A DNA stretch of 64,000 nt. It comes from Thermicanus aegyptius DSM 12793 (GTDB taxonomy: Bacteria > Bacillota > Bacilli > Thermicanales > Thermicanaceae). Below, piece after piece: positions 43,134-52,586 of this stretch. The notes beneath the pieces were generated by a model. That model saw nothing but the letters and a program-made list of their open reading frames with translations, was not told where the DNA came from and did no database searches. The stretch lies in assembly GCF_000510645.1 (NCBI RefSeq), contig NZ_KI783301.1, positions 829,410-893,409 on the forward strand, in the 5' to 3' direction. Made by a program: the position numbers and the translations under genes. The stretch's first letter is position 1. Each line of letters starts with the position of its first letter.

Positions 43134-43892
43134 TTGGTTAAAATTGATTTCTTTCAACTTTTTTTGCCGGTTTTTTATCCATTCCTATTTGTTTTTGTTC
43201 TCTTCCTGCTTTTTCTGGCTGTCTATATTATTCTGGATAAGCGCTCCTTTGAAAAGAGCCCATATAAAAAGGTGTCCGGAATCTCTTATTTTAAGATGCG
43301 CTTAAATCAAGGTTACTATGGGGAATATTTGATCTTCTCCATGTTGGAAAGAATTAAAGGGGAGAAACATATCCTAACTAATGTCTACATACCTAAAGGT
43401 ACAGACGATGACAAAACGACGGAAATAGATGTAATCATGTTGCATGAAACCGGTCTTTATGTGATTGAGTCGAAAAATTACAGTGGCTGGATATTCGGCA
43501 AAGAGGAAGACCGTTATTGGATGCAAACCTTGAATCAGCGGTCAAAAAATAAGTTTTATAATCCGATTAAACAAAATGAAATGCATTTAAAGTATCTCTT
43601 TAAGATCTTGGAAGAGAAAGGACTTCCCATACGACGATATTTCTCTCTTATCGTGTTTAGCGTTCGCTGCGAGCTGAAGAATGTTAGTTATACATCAGAA
43701 CATGTAAGGGTGATTAAAAGGAACCGATTAAAAAATATGATCGAAAAACTAACCCGGGAAAGCGGTCCCGTTTACTCAAGCGCGGAGCTTCAACAAATTT
43801 TTGATTTGTTGAAGCCGTTCTCCAATGTAAGCGAAGAGTTGAAAGTAAAGCATATCGCAGACATCAAAGAAAGAAAAGGTGCCGGAATATAA
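43134..43892 (+). CDS. NERD-domain protein with N-terminal membrane anchor
   Basis: NERD is a predicted nuclease-related domain. The 252-residue product starts at TTG 43134, eight bases after AAAGGAG. An N-terminal hydrophobic helix (about residues 7-30) anchors it. The NERD core is clear: GYYGEYLIFSMLE, TTEIDVIMLHETGLYVIESKNYSGWIFG, where Glu/Asp-Asp and ESK match the nuclease-like triad. Base composition is more AT-rich than the flanking core genes, suggesting transfer. Nothing around it defines its role. Confidence 0.9.
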   Translation: MVKIDFFQLFLPVFYPFLFVFVLFLLFLAVYIILDKRSFEKSPYKKVSGISYFKMRLNQGYYGEYLIFSMLERIKGEKHILTNVYIPKGTDDDKTTEIDVIMLHETGLYVIESKNYSGWIFGKEEDRYWMQTLNQRSKNKFYNPIKQNEMHLKYLFKILEEKGLPIRRYFSLIVFSVRCELKNVSYTSEHVRVIKRNRLKNMIEKLTRESGPVYSSAELQQIFDLLKPFSNVSEELKVKHIADIKERKGAGI

Positions 43893-44016
43893 ACAAATAC
43901 AATTACGTAACATATCAGCAAATAAATCTGCAAAAACTACATTGTCAAATCTTGCGGTTCACAATTTTTTCTATTCGCCCACCAAAAATTTCTCAATTAA
44001 ATTCGTGCAAAAAAGA

Positions 44017-44036
44017 AGAAGCTGGGCGCAGCTTCT
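44017..44036 (-). terminator. Terminator of LacI gene (minus strand)
   Basis: AGAAGCTG and CAGCTTCT pair around GGCG. Read on the minus strand it is followed by TCTTTTTT. Confidence 0.75.
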
Positions 44037-44044
44037 CGGAAGGC

Positions 44045-45058
44045 TTATTTTTTATACATGGACACCGATTCCCGCCGGATCAGTTTTGTAGGGAGGAGAA
44101 TCTCGACGTGAGGTTCATGGGGATGATTGATGCGCCAGAGGAGTTGTTCCACAGATTTTCTTCCAAACAGACGGAGATCAATATCTACAGAGGTTATTTT
44201 TGGCGTGGATAGGCGGGATAACAGGCCGTTGTCGAAGCTGACGACGGAGACCTGATCCGGGACGGCGATTCCCCTTTTTTGCAGGGATGAGACCACCAGA
44301 AAACCTAACCGATCATTCGCACAAAACCAAGCGGATGGGAATGAGGAGAGAGAGGATAACGCCTTCTCAACAAATTCTTCTTCATCCTTTACGTCGATGT
44401 GGAAGAAATCGGGGTTTTCCTGTATTCCGTGTTTCTGTAGGGCGAGTCGATATCCTTCTAGTCTTTCTTGATAGCTGGGCGAAAGGTTAATCTCCCCGAT
44501 GAAGGCAATGTCCTTATGTCCCATTTGAATGAGATGTTCTACGGCAGTATAAGCCCCAAAACGGTTATTGGTCAACACGGCATCGGCGTCGATGGATGGG
44601 TCGTGGTGATCCACCGTAACGACCGGAATCCCCTGGGAAATCACCTTTTGGATGTAGGCGTTGGTGATGTGGGAAAGAATGAGGATTCCATCCACCGTTT
44701 TTTCTTCGATAAAGGCAGGGAGGGAGAAATGATCTCTCGCCTCCTTATTGATCGATTGAATGAGGAGGTTTAATCCTTGCTTACGGGTCTCCTCTTCGAT
44801 GGCAAGATAGATCTCCCCAAAGAAATCCTTAAATGAGAAAGCAAAGTCCGAAGCGATGAGTCCGATGTTTCCCTTACCGCTTGCAACAGAGCTTCTTTTA
44901 TATTTATGGTAGGAATACCCCATTTCCTCCGCCGTTTTCTCGATGAGTCGTCTTGTCTCTTCGCTTACCCCAGGTTTACCTGATAGCGCTTGGGAAACCG
45001 TATTTTTGGAGAGGTTGAGGCGATTAGCGATATCCTGCATGGTTACCCGTTTTTTCAT
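44045..45058 (-). CDS. LacI family sugar-responsive repressor
   Basis: The 337-residue protein starts at ATG 45058 behind GGAAGAAAG. The N-terminal LacI helix-turn-helix starts at VTMQDIANRLNLSKNTVSQ, followed by GKPGVSEETR. The C-terminal sugar-binding domain has GLIASDFAFSFK and VDHHDPSIDADAV, LDDPR-like effector contacts. It is divergent from the mannoside transporter operon; TTGTAA/TTACAA half-sites around both promoters are its likely targets. Confidence 0.93.
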   Translation of the reverse strand: MKKRVTMQDIANRLNLSKNTVSQALSGKPGVSEETRRLIEKTAEEMGYSYHKYKRSSVASGKGNIGLIASDFAFSFKDFFGEIYLAIEEETRKQGLNLLIQSINKEARDHFSLPAFIEEKTVDGILILSHITNAYIQKVISQGIPVVTVDHHDPSIDADAVLTNNRFGAYTAVEHLIQMGHKDIAFIGEINLSPSYQERLEGYRLALQKHGIQENPDFFHIDVKDEEEFVEKALSSLSSFPSAWFCANDRLGFLVVSSLQKRGIAVPDQVSVVSFDNGLLSRLSTPKITSVDIDLRLFGRKSVEQLLWRINHPHEPHVEILLPTKLIRRESVSMYKK

Positions 45059-45106
45059 CTTTGCTTTCTTCCTTCCCGGGGATGGTGTAGATGAAATCAA
45101 AAAAAT

Positions 45107-45120
45107 TTGTAACGTTACAA
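45107..45120. promoter_or_regulatory. LacI-type operator
   Basis: TTGTAACGTTACAA is a perfect palindrome with a central CG, the hallmark of LacI-family operators. It lies 49 bases upstream of the lacI-type start, so it is a likely autoregulatory site. Extra half-sites lie at 45194-45199 (TTACAA), 45230-45235 and 45287-45292 (TTGTAA) and 45319-45324 (TTACAA). Confidence 0.75.
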
Positions 45121-45253
45121 AATAACTATATCCGATGATGAAAAAAAAGTAAAGATCTTTACCATGGCGCCCTGCCTCTCTAAGATTCATTCATTACAAG
45201 ACGGATGGATGAACAATGCATAAAATCTCTTGTAATCATTTTTTACGAACGGA

Positions 45254-45282
45254 TTGACAAGTGAAAAATACAGATTTATAAT
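45254..45282 (+). promoter_or_regulatory. Consensus promoter of mannoside operon
   Basis: TTGACA (45254-45259) and TATAAT (45277-45282) are exactly 17 bases apart, a full consensus match, leaving a leader of about 260 bases. Confidence 0.85.
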
Positions 45283-45297
45283 CTATTTGTAAGATGA

Positions 45298-45312
45298 TTG
45301 AAAGCGCTGTAG
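45298..45312 (+). promoter_or_regulatory. cre-like site (CcpA)
   Basis: TTGAAAGCGCTGTAG fits the catabolite-responsive consensus WTGNAANCGNWNNCW except for one base near the end. Located just downstream of the promoter, it would act as a CcpA roadblock. Confidence 0.5.
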
Positions 45313-45548
45313 TAAAGATTACAAAAGTTATTTGTCATCCCTAACTGTAGTATTTGTCATCCGGAATGAGCAGGGTCTTAAAGGGGGAGTCACTCTGGAA
45401 TGGGATGAAAGGTAGGGATGTAAAGGGAAAGAGTTGGGGAAAGGAGGCGGCACGGAGAGAAAAGTCAAGCATAAAAATTGACATTTGTGAAATGATATGT
45501 GCGGACCTTCTGATGATCGGTTGATAAAAAAAGGGGGAAAGAAAGATC

Positions 45549-46880
45549 ATGAGAAAAAAGCTATCCTTATTTGTTGCGGTCTTCTTCTTGTTGTCCATAC
45601 TCCTTTCCGCTTGTGCGAGCGGTACCAATCAAGGGGGACAAAACCAGAATGATAAAAGCACGAATCAAACGGCCCAGAAGGTGGAGATCCGCCTCTCCAC
45701 ATGGGCGGGAGCCGAGGAAGCAAAGCAGTTGCAGGCCATCTTGGATGATTTGAACAAGAAGTCCACCACCTATACGATCGTACAGGATTCAAACCCTGCC
45801 GAATACGATACCCGCATCATTACCCAATTATCGGGCGCTTCCGGCCCTGACCTCTTTTGGGTGAGTGCCCAGCGGGCAGCCCAGTTTGCAGCTCAAGGGG
45901 CCATGTTGGATATTACGGATCGGTTGGCTAAATCGGACCATCCGGCGGCAAAGACCGACGATTACTTTGAGAACTCTTTAAAACCCTTCACCAATAAAGG
46001 CAAAATCTACGGGCTTCCCTGGCTGGAGCAGCCGGTCATGCTCTACGTGAATAAAGATCTCTTTGATAAGGCAAATGTGCCCTATCCCGACGCCAACTGG
46101 ACATGGGACACCTTCCTGGATGCCGCCAAGAAGCTGACGGTGGATGTGAACGGAAAACATCCGGGTGAGAACGGATTTGATGCGAAGAATATAAAGCAGT
46201 GGGGCTTTACGTTGAATGGATGGCCGCCTGTGCAGATGTTTATCTGGCAGAACGGCGGGGAAGTGATCGCGGAAGATTTCAGCCAATCTCCCATCGATTC
46301 CCCCAAAGCGATGGAGGCGTTTAAGTTTTATGCGGACTTGGTAAACAGTCCTTACGTTCCTTCCCAGCAATTGATTCGGGATCGAGGCTTTGACGCCATG
46401 TACAAGAACCAGCAGGTGGCCATGTTTATGGGAGGCGCCGCCGATTCCCTGGACTGGGATGTTAAGTTTAAATCGCAAGCCTTTGAGGTGCCTGCAGGTC
46501 CGACGGGCATTCATGCCACCTTTGGGGATATTCTCGGGATGGGCATTAATGCGAAGACGAAAAATCCCGATGCTGCATTTCAAGCCCTGTTAGATTTGAC
46601 CGATGCGATTCATCATTGGAAGATCATGCCGCCACGGAAATCGCTGGCCGACACTCAGACACTCCAAAAACTTCATCCGGAAAAGGCCCATTCCCTGGAT
46701 GCCATCGTGAAGTCGATGAATTATGCCACTTCTTATCGTTACTTTACCAACTACCCCGATTGGGATAACATCTTCTGGACGCAACTCATGGATCCGATCG
46801 TAAATGCAAAGGGAGATCCGACAAAGCTGGTCCCCAAAGTAAAACCCCAATTGGATGCGGTTTTGCAAAGAGCGAAATAA
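45549..46880 (+). CDS. Sugar ABC transporter substrate-binding lipoprotein
   Basis: The 443-residue protein has a lipoprotein signal ending in ILLSACAS and a mature family 1 solute-binding fold starting VEIRLSTWAG. Substrate contacts such as GLPWLEQPVMLYVNKDLF and TWDTFLDAAKKL are typical of oligosaccharide binders. GGGGGAAAG precedes ATG 45549. By its neighbours the ligand is probably a short beta-mannoside. Confidence 0.93.
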   Translation: MRKKLSLFVAVFFLLSILLSACASGTNQGGQNQNDKSTNQTAQKVEIRLSTWAGAEEAKQLQAILDDLNKKSTTYTIVQDSNPAEYDTRIITQLSGASGPDLFWVSAQRAAQFAAQGAMLDITDRLAKSDHPAAKTDDYFENSLKPFTNKGKIYGLPWLEQPVMLYVNKDLFDKANVPYPDANWTWDTFLDAAKKLTVDVNGKHPGENGFDAKNIKQWGFTLNGWPPVQMFIWQNGGEVIAEDFSQSPIDSPKAMEAFKFYADLVNSPYVPSQQLIRDRGFDAMYKNQQVAMFMGGAADSLDWDVKFKSQAFEVPAGPTGIHATFGDILGMGINAKTKNPDAAFQALLDLTDAIHHWKIMPPRKSLADTQTLQKLHPEKAHSLDAIVKSMNYATSYRYFTNYPDWDNIFWTQLMDPIVNAKGDPTKLVPKVKPQLDAVLQRAK

Positions 46881-46911
46881 AGATATGGAACAGGCTGAGC
46901 GAAAAGGGAGG

Positions 46912-46938
46912 GGGAGGCAAACGAGATGCCTCCCTTTT
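46912..46938 (+). terminator. Attenuating terminator after binding-protein gene
   Basis: GGGAGGCA pairs with TGCCTCCC around AACGAGA, then TTTT. Partial termination here is a common way to make more binding protein than permease. Confidence 0.8.
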
Positions 46939-46996
46939 CTCTTCACTTGGCTAAATCCAGGGAACAGGAAATCTTGAACGGAAAGAGGGGTTAAGC

Positions 46997-47986
46997 ATGT
47001 CCTCCTATATGGCCACATTTCTCCGATGGTTGGCTACTCCCGTCGTTCTGCTTGCCATATCGCTCTTTCTTTATTGGTTGTTTCGAAAAATGGGTTGGCA
47101 AAAGAAAGCGGCGGTAGGGTTTGCCCTCATCTCCCCGTGGCTTGTCGGTTTTCTCATCTTCACGGCATTTCCACTCTTTTATTCCTTATATCTCAGCTTT
47201 ACGGAGTACAGCATCTTTGGCACGCCCCGTTTTGTTGGATTACAGAATTACCTCTTTCTATTTACGAAGGACCTGGAGTTTTGGCCCTCTGTTCGCATCA
47301 CGCTCCTTTATGCGGGCTTAACCCTTCCTATTGGGGTGATCGGGGCTTTATTGGTGGCGATGCTTCTCAATAACCGAATAAAAGGGATTGGGATTTTCCG
47401 GACCATCTACTATCTCCCTGCCATTTTGCCGGAGGTGGCGGTTGCTCTCCTATGGCGTTGGATCTTTAACAGCGAGTCCGGGATTATGAATTACCTCCTA
47501 TCCCCTGTCCTCACATTCTTTGGTTTGGGAAAACCGGACTGGTTCGGCGATCCCCACTATGTGATTCCCGCCTTTGTCATCATGAGTGTCTGGGGGATTT
47601 TCGGGACCAACACGGTCATCTTCCTTGCCGCCCTCCAAGGGGTATCCAGGAGTCTTTATGAGGCGGCAGAGATCGATGGAGCGAGCGGGTTCGCCAAGTT
47701 TATCCATGTTACGATTCCCCAGATCTCCCCGGTGATTCTCTTGCAGGTGGTGATGGGAATGATCGGGGCATTGCAGATTTTCACGGTGGCCATGTTTGTT
47801 CGGCCCACTTCCGCCGCGGGGAAATTTATGAACCAATTGGTCTACGAAAGGGGATTTACCCAGCTGCACATGGGAGAGGCATCGGCCATTGCGTGGGTCC
47901 TTTTCATCATCATTCTCATCCTTACGCTTCTCGTATTCCGTTCTTCACCGGCGTGGGTACACTATGAAGCGGAAGTGAAGAGATAG
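46997..47986 (+). CDS. Sugar ABC transporter permease 1 (MalF/UgpA type)
   Basis: The 329-residue permease has one extra N-terminal hydrophobic helix and six core helices, with the EAA loop EAAEIDGASGFAKFIHVTIP that contacts the ATPase. LSFTEYSIFGTPRFVGLQNY is typical of family 1 permeases. No ATPase gene lies in the operon, so a shared MsmX-like ATPase encoded elsewhere is expected. Confidence 0.94.
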   Translation: MSSYMATFLRWLATPVVLLAISLFLYWLFRKMGWQKKAAVGFALISPWLVGFLIFTAFPLFYSLYLSFTEYSIFGTPRFVGLQNYLFLFTKDLEFWPSVRITLLYAGLTLPIGVIGALLVAMLLNNRIKGIGIFRTIYYLPAILPEVAVALLWRWIFNSESGIMNYLLSPVLTFFGLGKPDWFGDPHYVIPAFVIMSVWGIFGTNTVIFLAALQGVSRSLYEAAEIDGASGFAKFIHVTIPQISPVILLQVVMGMIGALQIFTVAMFVRPTSAAGKFMNQLVYERGFTQLHMGEASAIAWVLFIIILILTLLVFRSSPAWVHYEAEVKR

Positions 47987-47997
47987 GAGGAATCGAT

Positions 47998-48843
47998 ATG
48001 GGATTTGCAGGGAGAAGACGTTTTAAACGCGTTCTGATCTATACCACGGTTATTTTCTTAGGCATGATTATCTTGATCCCGTTCTTCTGGATGCTATCCA
48101 CCGCGTTAAAGCCGGAAGGGGACATTTTCACCTGGCCTCCGGACTGGATTCCGGATCCGCCCCGGTGGAACAACTTTGCCGATGCGTGGAATGCGATGCC
48201 ATTTAATCATTTTCTCCTTAACACGATTTTCGTTGTCGCTTTGGGGATGTCTGCAGAAATCATCAGTGAAACGTTGGTGGCTTACGGCTTTGCCCGCTTC
48301 CGTTTCCCGGGGCGAGATCTCATCTTTTTCATTCTCCTCGCCACCATGATGTTGCCTTTTCATGTCACCTTGATCCCCACCTATCTCATCTGGCAAAAGC
48401 TCGGTTTGGTGGGTGAGTTTGATCCCCTCGTGTTGCGGGCGTGGACGGCCTGGGGTCCTTTCTACATTTTTTTGCTGCGCCAGTTTTTCTTAAGTGTCCC
48501 CCGGGAATTGGACGATGCGGCGGAGATTGATGGGGCAGGGCCGATACAAACCTTCTTCTACGTGATGCTGCCACAAATTAAGCCGGCTCTTTTGGCGGTG
48601 GGGATATTCACCTTCCGCGGATATTGGAACGACTTCCTTGGTCCCCTCATCTATCTGACCGACATGAATAAATACACGCTGAATCTGGGCATGTATTTCT
48701 TCATGGGTGGGGTTAACGAACAACCCCAATGGAATTACCTGATGGCCATGTCCATCCTGGTTGCTTTGCCGATCCTGGTTCTCTTCTTCCTCGCCCAGAG
48801 GTATTTCATTGAGGGAATCACGTTTACGGGACTTAAGGATTAA
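47998..48843 (+). CDS. Sugar ABC transporter permease 2 (MalG/UgpE type)
   Basis: The 281-residue partner has six helices and the EAA loop DDAAEIDGAGPIQTFFYVMLP. The start MGFAGRRRFKRVLIYT with GDIFTWPPDWIPDPPRWNNF is diagnostic of the second permease. AGGAGGAATCG precedes ATG 47998, 11 bases after permease 1. Confidence 0.95.
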   Translation: MGFAGRRRFKRVLIYTTVIFLGMIILIPFFWMLSTALKPEGDIFTWPPDWIPDPPRWNNFADAWNAMPFNHFLLNTIFVVALGMSAEIISETLVAYGFARFRFPGRDLIFFILLATMMLPFHVTLIPTYLIWQKLGLVGEFDPLVLRAWTAWGPFYIFLLRQFFLSVPRELDDAAEIDGAGPIQTFFYVMLPQIKPALLAVGIFTFRGYWNDFLGPLIYLTDMNKYTLNLGMYFFMGGVNEQPQWNYLMAMSILVALPILVLFFLAQRYFIEGITFTGLKD

Positions 48844-48882
48844 GGAAAAAAAGAAAAAGCTACAGCGAAGGGGAGAATAAAG

Positions 48883-50388
48883 ATGGAGAAACAGAAGAAA
48901 GGAAACTTGCCGGCGACCGATGTTTTTCCCTTCCGCCCTGCGACGCCTCCCATTGATTGGAGAGGATTAGCCGATCGCCTTTTCCGGTATCTCATCGGGA
49001 GGCCGGAGGGGATAACCGAACGAAATGAGAAAGGAAATTTCCATTTTACCGCCTTCATGGAAGGGAGAGGGCATGAACTGATCACAAACGGAGGTTTGTG
49101 GATGGGACTCGCCTTACGTGGGGAACGGATCGATCCATATCTTCCTTCCCTCCTCGATTATTTCAATGAGGAGATCGGGATCTTTATGAATGGAGAGAAG
49201 GATACCCAGTCCGAATATTGGTATTTAATGCTTGTGAATGCCCTTGCCGCCCAGTTGGTGAAGCATTCATTTCGGGGAAATAAAAACGCGGTTGATAAGG
49301 TTCGCCTGAGCCTTGGTCGCTTAATGAAATTGGCCCAGGATGTGAATTACGATTTTAATGACCAAGGGTACGATTTTGCCAACGGAAAGCCCTTTACCTT
49401 ACGTGAGGAGTATCGCCAGCCGGATGCGATTGGCGGATATGCCTACCTGATGGAGTTGGGATTCGAGCTTTTCCATGACCTGGAATTTAGAGAGGAAGCC
49501 CTCAAAGCCATTCACCTTTACCAATCGTTTGAACGAAATCCATGGTATGAGATTCCAAGCCAAGCCATGGCCTGCCTGGCGGCCGCCCGCCTCTATGCCC
49601 AAGGAGAAGAGATCAATCTGGAGAAGATTTTGCGCTTCGCACTAGATTTTGAGGAAGGAAGCCTTTTGGTGGGCGTTTGGGGAAATCAGGAGATTTATGG
49701 CCTGATGCGGGGTTGGCGGGGCTTTTCCCGGCAGGAGTCATCCCGGATGGCATACAGCCTGGAGTCCTTTATTCTTCTTCCTTATCTTCTGCCGGTCGTC
49801 CGCTATGAGCCCCGGTTTGCCGAGGCAATCGCATCGTATGCTCTCCATCTTTCCGCCAATGCCCGACTATTCTTCTCTGATTTTATGAAGGATAAGGCCC
49901 AAAGTAGGCCCGATCTGGGGGTGGAGATCCCCTATGAGGCTCTTCATCGAGAGGAAAAGGGAGAGATCCCGTATGCTACAGGAGATTTCTATGGGCACCG
50001 CTCCATTTATGGCGGGGCCTATACCTTGTGGCTTGGCGAACTGATACAGCCTACGGATGACCCCTATATCCTTAAGCTGGACGTGGTTAAGACCGACTTC
50101 CTGGAGAACCGGACCTTTCCCACGTATCTTTATTTCAACCCATGGGAGGAAAAGAAGTCGATTCTTGTGGGGACGGAAGGGGAGGTTTTTGATCTGTATG
50201 ATCTCAAAGATCATCGTTATATCGCAAAGGGACAAAAAGGAGAATATAGACTTGAGATTCTTCCCCGCTCGGCCAGGGTGATCGTTCTCATCCCTGCAGG
50301 AGTGAATCGAGCAGAAGAAGAAGTGGATGGGAAACGCATCATCAACGGTGTGGTGATTGATTATCTGAACGGTCGAGAACCGGAATGA
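48883..50388 (+). CDS. Unrecognised 501-residue protein of the mannoside operon
   Basis: I cannot place this in a named family. Residues 30-330 are alternating helices with acidic and aromatic residues, as in an alpha/alpha toroid hydrolase (EIGIFMNGEKDTQSEYWYL, DAIGGYAYLMELG, RQESSRMAYS). From about residue 390 a beta-rich domain appears (YILKLDVVKTDFLENRTFPTYLYFNPWEEKKS). There is no signal peptide, so it acts inside the cell on imported sugars. By position it is a candidate intracellular glycosidase or lyase. Confidence 0.85.
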   Translation: MEKQKKGNLPATDVFPFRPATPPIDWRGLADRLFRYLIGRPEGITERNEKGNFHFTAFMEGRGHELITNGGLWMGLALRGERIDPYLPSLLDYFNEEIGIFMNGEKDTQSEYWYLMLVNALAAQLVKHSFRGNKNAVDKVRLSLGRLMKLAQDVNYDFNDQGYDFANGKPFTLREEYRQPDAIGGYAYLMELGFELFHDLEFREEALKAIHLYQSFERNPWYEIPSQAMACLAAARLYAQGEEINLEKILRFALDFEEGSLLVGVWGNQEIYGLMRGWRGFSRQESSRMAYSLESFILLPYLLPVVRYEPRFAEAIASYALHLSANARLFFSDFMKDKAQSRPDLGVEIPYEALHREEKGEIPYATGDFYGHRSIYGGAYTLWLGELIQPTDDPYILKLDVVKTDFLENRTFPTYLYFNPWEEKKSILVGTEGEVFDLYDLKDHRYIAKGQKGEYRLEILPRSARVIVLIPAGVNRAEEEVDGKRIINGVVIDYLNGREPE

Positions 50389-50507
50389 GGCGGTGAAATC
50401 CGCGAGCAAAGATATGGTTCCCGGTAATGGAGGATGAAAAGAATTGTTAAAACGGATCCAGGGAATCGATGGAAAAAAGAACAGATGGAAAGACGAGGAG
50501 GAAAAAC

Positions 50508-51443
50508 ATGGTAAATTCAATGAGGAAGGGATGCCGGGAACTGGTGGAGGAAATGCGCAAAAGAGGGGAAAAAAGGCAGGCTTTCCCTCTAGAGTTTACG
50601 GGGGTTGGGGAAAGGGACGTATATAACATTACCGCTCCCTTTGAGGATGAAGGGGAGATCGTGATCGCAGGAAGGGTGGAGAGAAGGGAAAGTGAAGAGT
50701 CTGAGGTTCTCTTCTTTGTGAATCGGCAGGGGGAATGGATCCCCCGGGTGGGTTCCCCTTCTTTCCCCTTGCAGGATCCCTTCTTTACACGCATTGGAGG
50801 TCAGCTGATCTTCGGAGGAGTTAAAACGTACCCCCATCCTACCCGTCGGGGCGAACTATGGTGGAGGACGGTTTTGTATAAAGGAAAGAATATACGGGAT
50901 CTTCATCCTTTCTTCGAGGGGCCCCAGGGGATGAAGGATCTCCGGTTGGTCCAACTCCGGGATGGTTCGGTAGGGATTCTCACCCGTCCCCAGGGCGAGA
51001 AGGGAGGAAGGGGAAAGATCGGGTTTACCACCATTCCTTCTCTGAAAGCTTTAAGTGAGGAGATCATCGTAGAGGCGCCTCTTCTATCCGATCAATTCCT
51101 CGATGAGGAATGGGGAGGTCCGAACGAACCCCATTTGCTTACAAATGGCCTGATCGGCGTATTGGGCCATATCGCTCGCTTTGATGAGGAGGGGGGTCGT
51201 CATTACTATCCGATGGTCTTCTCCCTGGATCCTATGACTCATGCCACTTCTCCGATTCATGTCATTGCGGAGCGCAGGGATTTCTTCGAAGGCCCTGCAA
51301 AACGACCGGATTTGGTAGATGTCGTGTTTAGCGGGGGGATTGTCCGGAATGGAGACGGGACGGCGATTCTCTATGCCGGAATCAGCGATGCCGGCGCGCA
51401 AATGCTTCTGATTCAAGATCCTTTTCTCATTTTTGAAAGGTAG
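50508..51443 (+). CDS. DUF1861 family protein (five-bladed propeller, GH130-like)
   Basis: The 311-residue protein starts at ATG 50508, six bases after AGGAGG; an ATG at 50469 is in frame but lacks a site. It resembles DUF1861 (MTP-1-like): RDVYNITAPFEDEGEIVIAGRVE, LQDPFFTRIGGQLIFGGV, and a late GGIVRNGDGTAILYAGISDA. The repeats suggest a beta-propeller as in the GH43/GH130/GH32 group. Its catalytic activity is unproven. It precedes GH130 by 12 bases. Confidence 0.75.
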   Translation: MVNSMRKGCRELVEEMRKRGEKRQAFPLEFTGVGERDVYNITAPFEDEGEIVIAGRVERRESEESEVLFFVNRQGEWIPRVGSPSFPLQDPFFTRIGGQLIFGGVKTYPHPTRRGELWWRTVLYKGKNIRDLHPFFEGPQGMKDLRLVQLRDGSVGILTRPQGEKGGRGKIGFTTIPSLKALSEEIIVEAPLLSDQFLDEEWGGPNEPHLLTNGLIGVLGHIARFDEEGGRHYYPMVFSLDPMTHATSPIHVIAERRDFFEGPAKRPDLVDVVFSGGIVRNGDGTAILYAGISDAGAQMLLIQDPFLIFER

Positions 51444-51455
51444 GAGGAACGACGG

Positions 51456-52523
51456 ATGAGAGTGGAGAGATATTTAGAGAATCCCATCATTACTCCGGAA
51501 ATGGTGAAACCATATCATGAAGGGTTTGAAGTGATTGGCGCCTTTAATGCGGGGGTAGCTCGCTATAACGGGGAGGTTCTCCTCGTCCTCAGGGTGGCGG
51601 AGCGGCCCAAAAGTGATGACCCTGCCATTGTGAAAGCACCGGTATTTGATGCGAAAGAGGGACGGGTTCACGTCTTTGATTTCCGCCTTGATGACGAACG
51701 GTATGATTATTCGGATCCCAGGGTGATCAGGGATCGGTCCACAGGCCAGCTTGCGTATCTCACCTCCCTTTCTTACCTGCGGCTGGCACGGAGCAAGGAT
51801 GGTTATCATTTTTCCATCGCCGAGAATCCTTTGGTCTATCCTTCCACGCCCTTGGAGAGTTTCGGGATTGAAGATCCACGGGTTACCCAGATTGGGGAGA
51901 TCTATTACATCTATTTTAGCGTGGTTTCTCCAAAGGGGATTGGGGAAGTGCTCGTCTCTACCAAGGATTTTGTCACCATCACCCGCCATGGGATGATCTT
52001 TGCCCCGGAGAACAAGGATGTGATTCTCTTTCCCGAGAAGATCGGTGGCAAATATTATGCTTTGCACCGTCCGGTTCCCAAAGGAGTTGGCGATCCGGAG
52101 ATCTGGATTGCCGAATCGCCCGATCTCTTCCATTGGGGAAACCATCGCCACCTATTCGGTTTAAGGAAAGGAAGTTGGGATAGTCGCCGGATCGGCGGCG
52201 GTGCGGTCCCCATCAAGACGGAGCAAGGGTGGCTTGAACTCTACCATGGAGCCGATCAGAAAGATCGTTACTCCATGGGCGCCGTTCTCCTCGATCTTCA
52301 CGATCCTGCGAAGGTGATCGCCCGTTCCGAGGAGCCTATCTTGAAACCGGAAGCGGCGTATGAGGTAAACGGATTTTTTGCCAACGTCGTTTTCTCCTGC
52401 GGAGCCTTGGTGGAGGGGGACCGCATTCGCCTCTATTACGGAGTGGCCGATCAATCCATGGCTTTGGCCGAGTTTAGCCTGGCGGAAATCCTTGATTCCC
52501 TTTCGTCCGGGGTTTACTCGTGA
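51456..52523 (+). CDS. GH130 family beta-mannoside phosphorylase or mannosidase
   Basis: The 355-residue protein is a five-bladed propeller of GH130 with the catalytic-Asp motif SFGIEDPRVT (D140) and blades such as YDYSDPRV, GAVPIKTEQGWLELYHGAD and DRIRLYYGVADQ. Members phosphorolyse or hydrolyse mannosyl linkages (beta-1,4 or beta-1,2). The phosphate-binding residues cannot be confirmed by eye, so phosphorylase versus hydrolase is open. Confidence 0.9.
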   Translation: MRVERYLENPIITPEMVKPYHEGFEVIGAFNAGVARYNGEVLLVLRVAERPKSDDPAIVKAPVFDAKEGRVHVFDFRLDDERYDYSDPRVIRDRSTGQLAYLTSLSYLRLARSKDGYHFSIAENPLVYPSTPLESFGIEDPRVTQIGEIYYIYFSVVSPKGIGEVLVSTKDFVTITRHGMIFAPENKDVILFPEKIGGKYYALHRPVPKGVGDPEIWIAESPDLFHWGNHRHLFGLRKGSWDSRRIGGGAVPIKTEQGWLELYHGADQKDRYSMGAVLLDLHDPAKVIARSEEPILKPEAAYEVNGFFANVVFSCGALVEGDRIRLYYGVADQSMALAEFSLAEILDSLSSGVYS

Positions 52524-52553
52524 ACCTCTTGTTACGAATAGGATGAAGTAGGA

Positions 52554-52586
52554 ATGTGCATTGAGGTGAGCTAATGGAATGCACAT
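52554..52586 (+). repeat. Inverted repeat between GH130 and GH2 genes
   Basis: ATGTGCATT (52554-52562) pairs with AATGCACAT (52578-52586) across a 15-base loop. There is no T run, so it is more likely an mRNA processing or stabilising hairpin than a terminator. Confidence 0.5.

Larger units (their letters stand above)
45059..45548. other. Divergent regulatory region of the mannoside locus
   Basis: No gene is supported. It holds an operator palindrome, several TTGTAA/TTACAA half-sites, a consensus promoter and a cre-like site, all listed separately. Confidence 0.7.
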
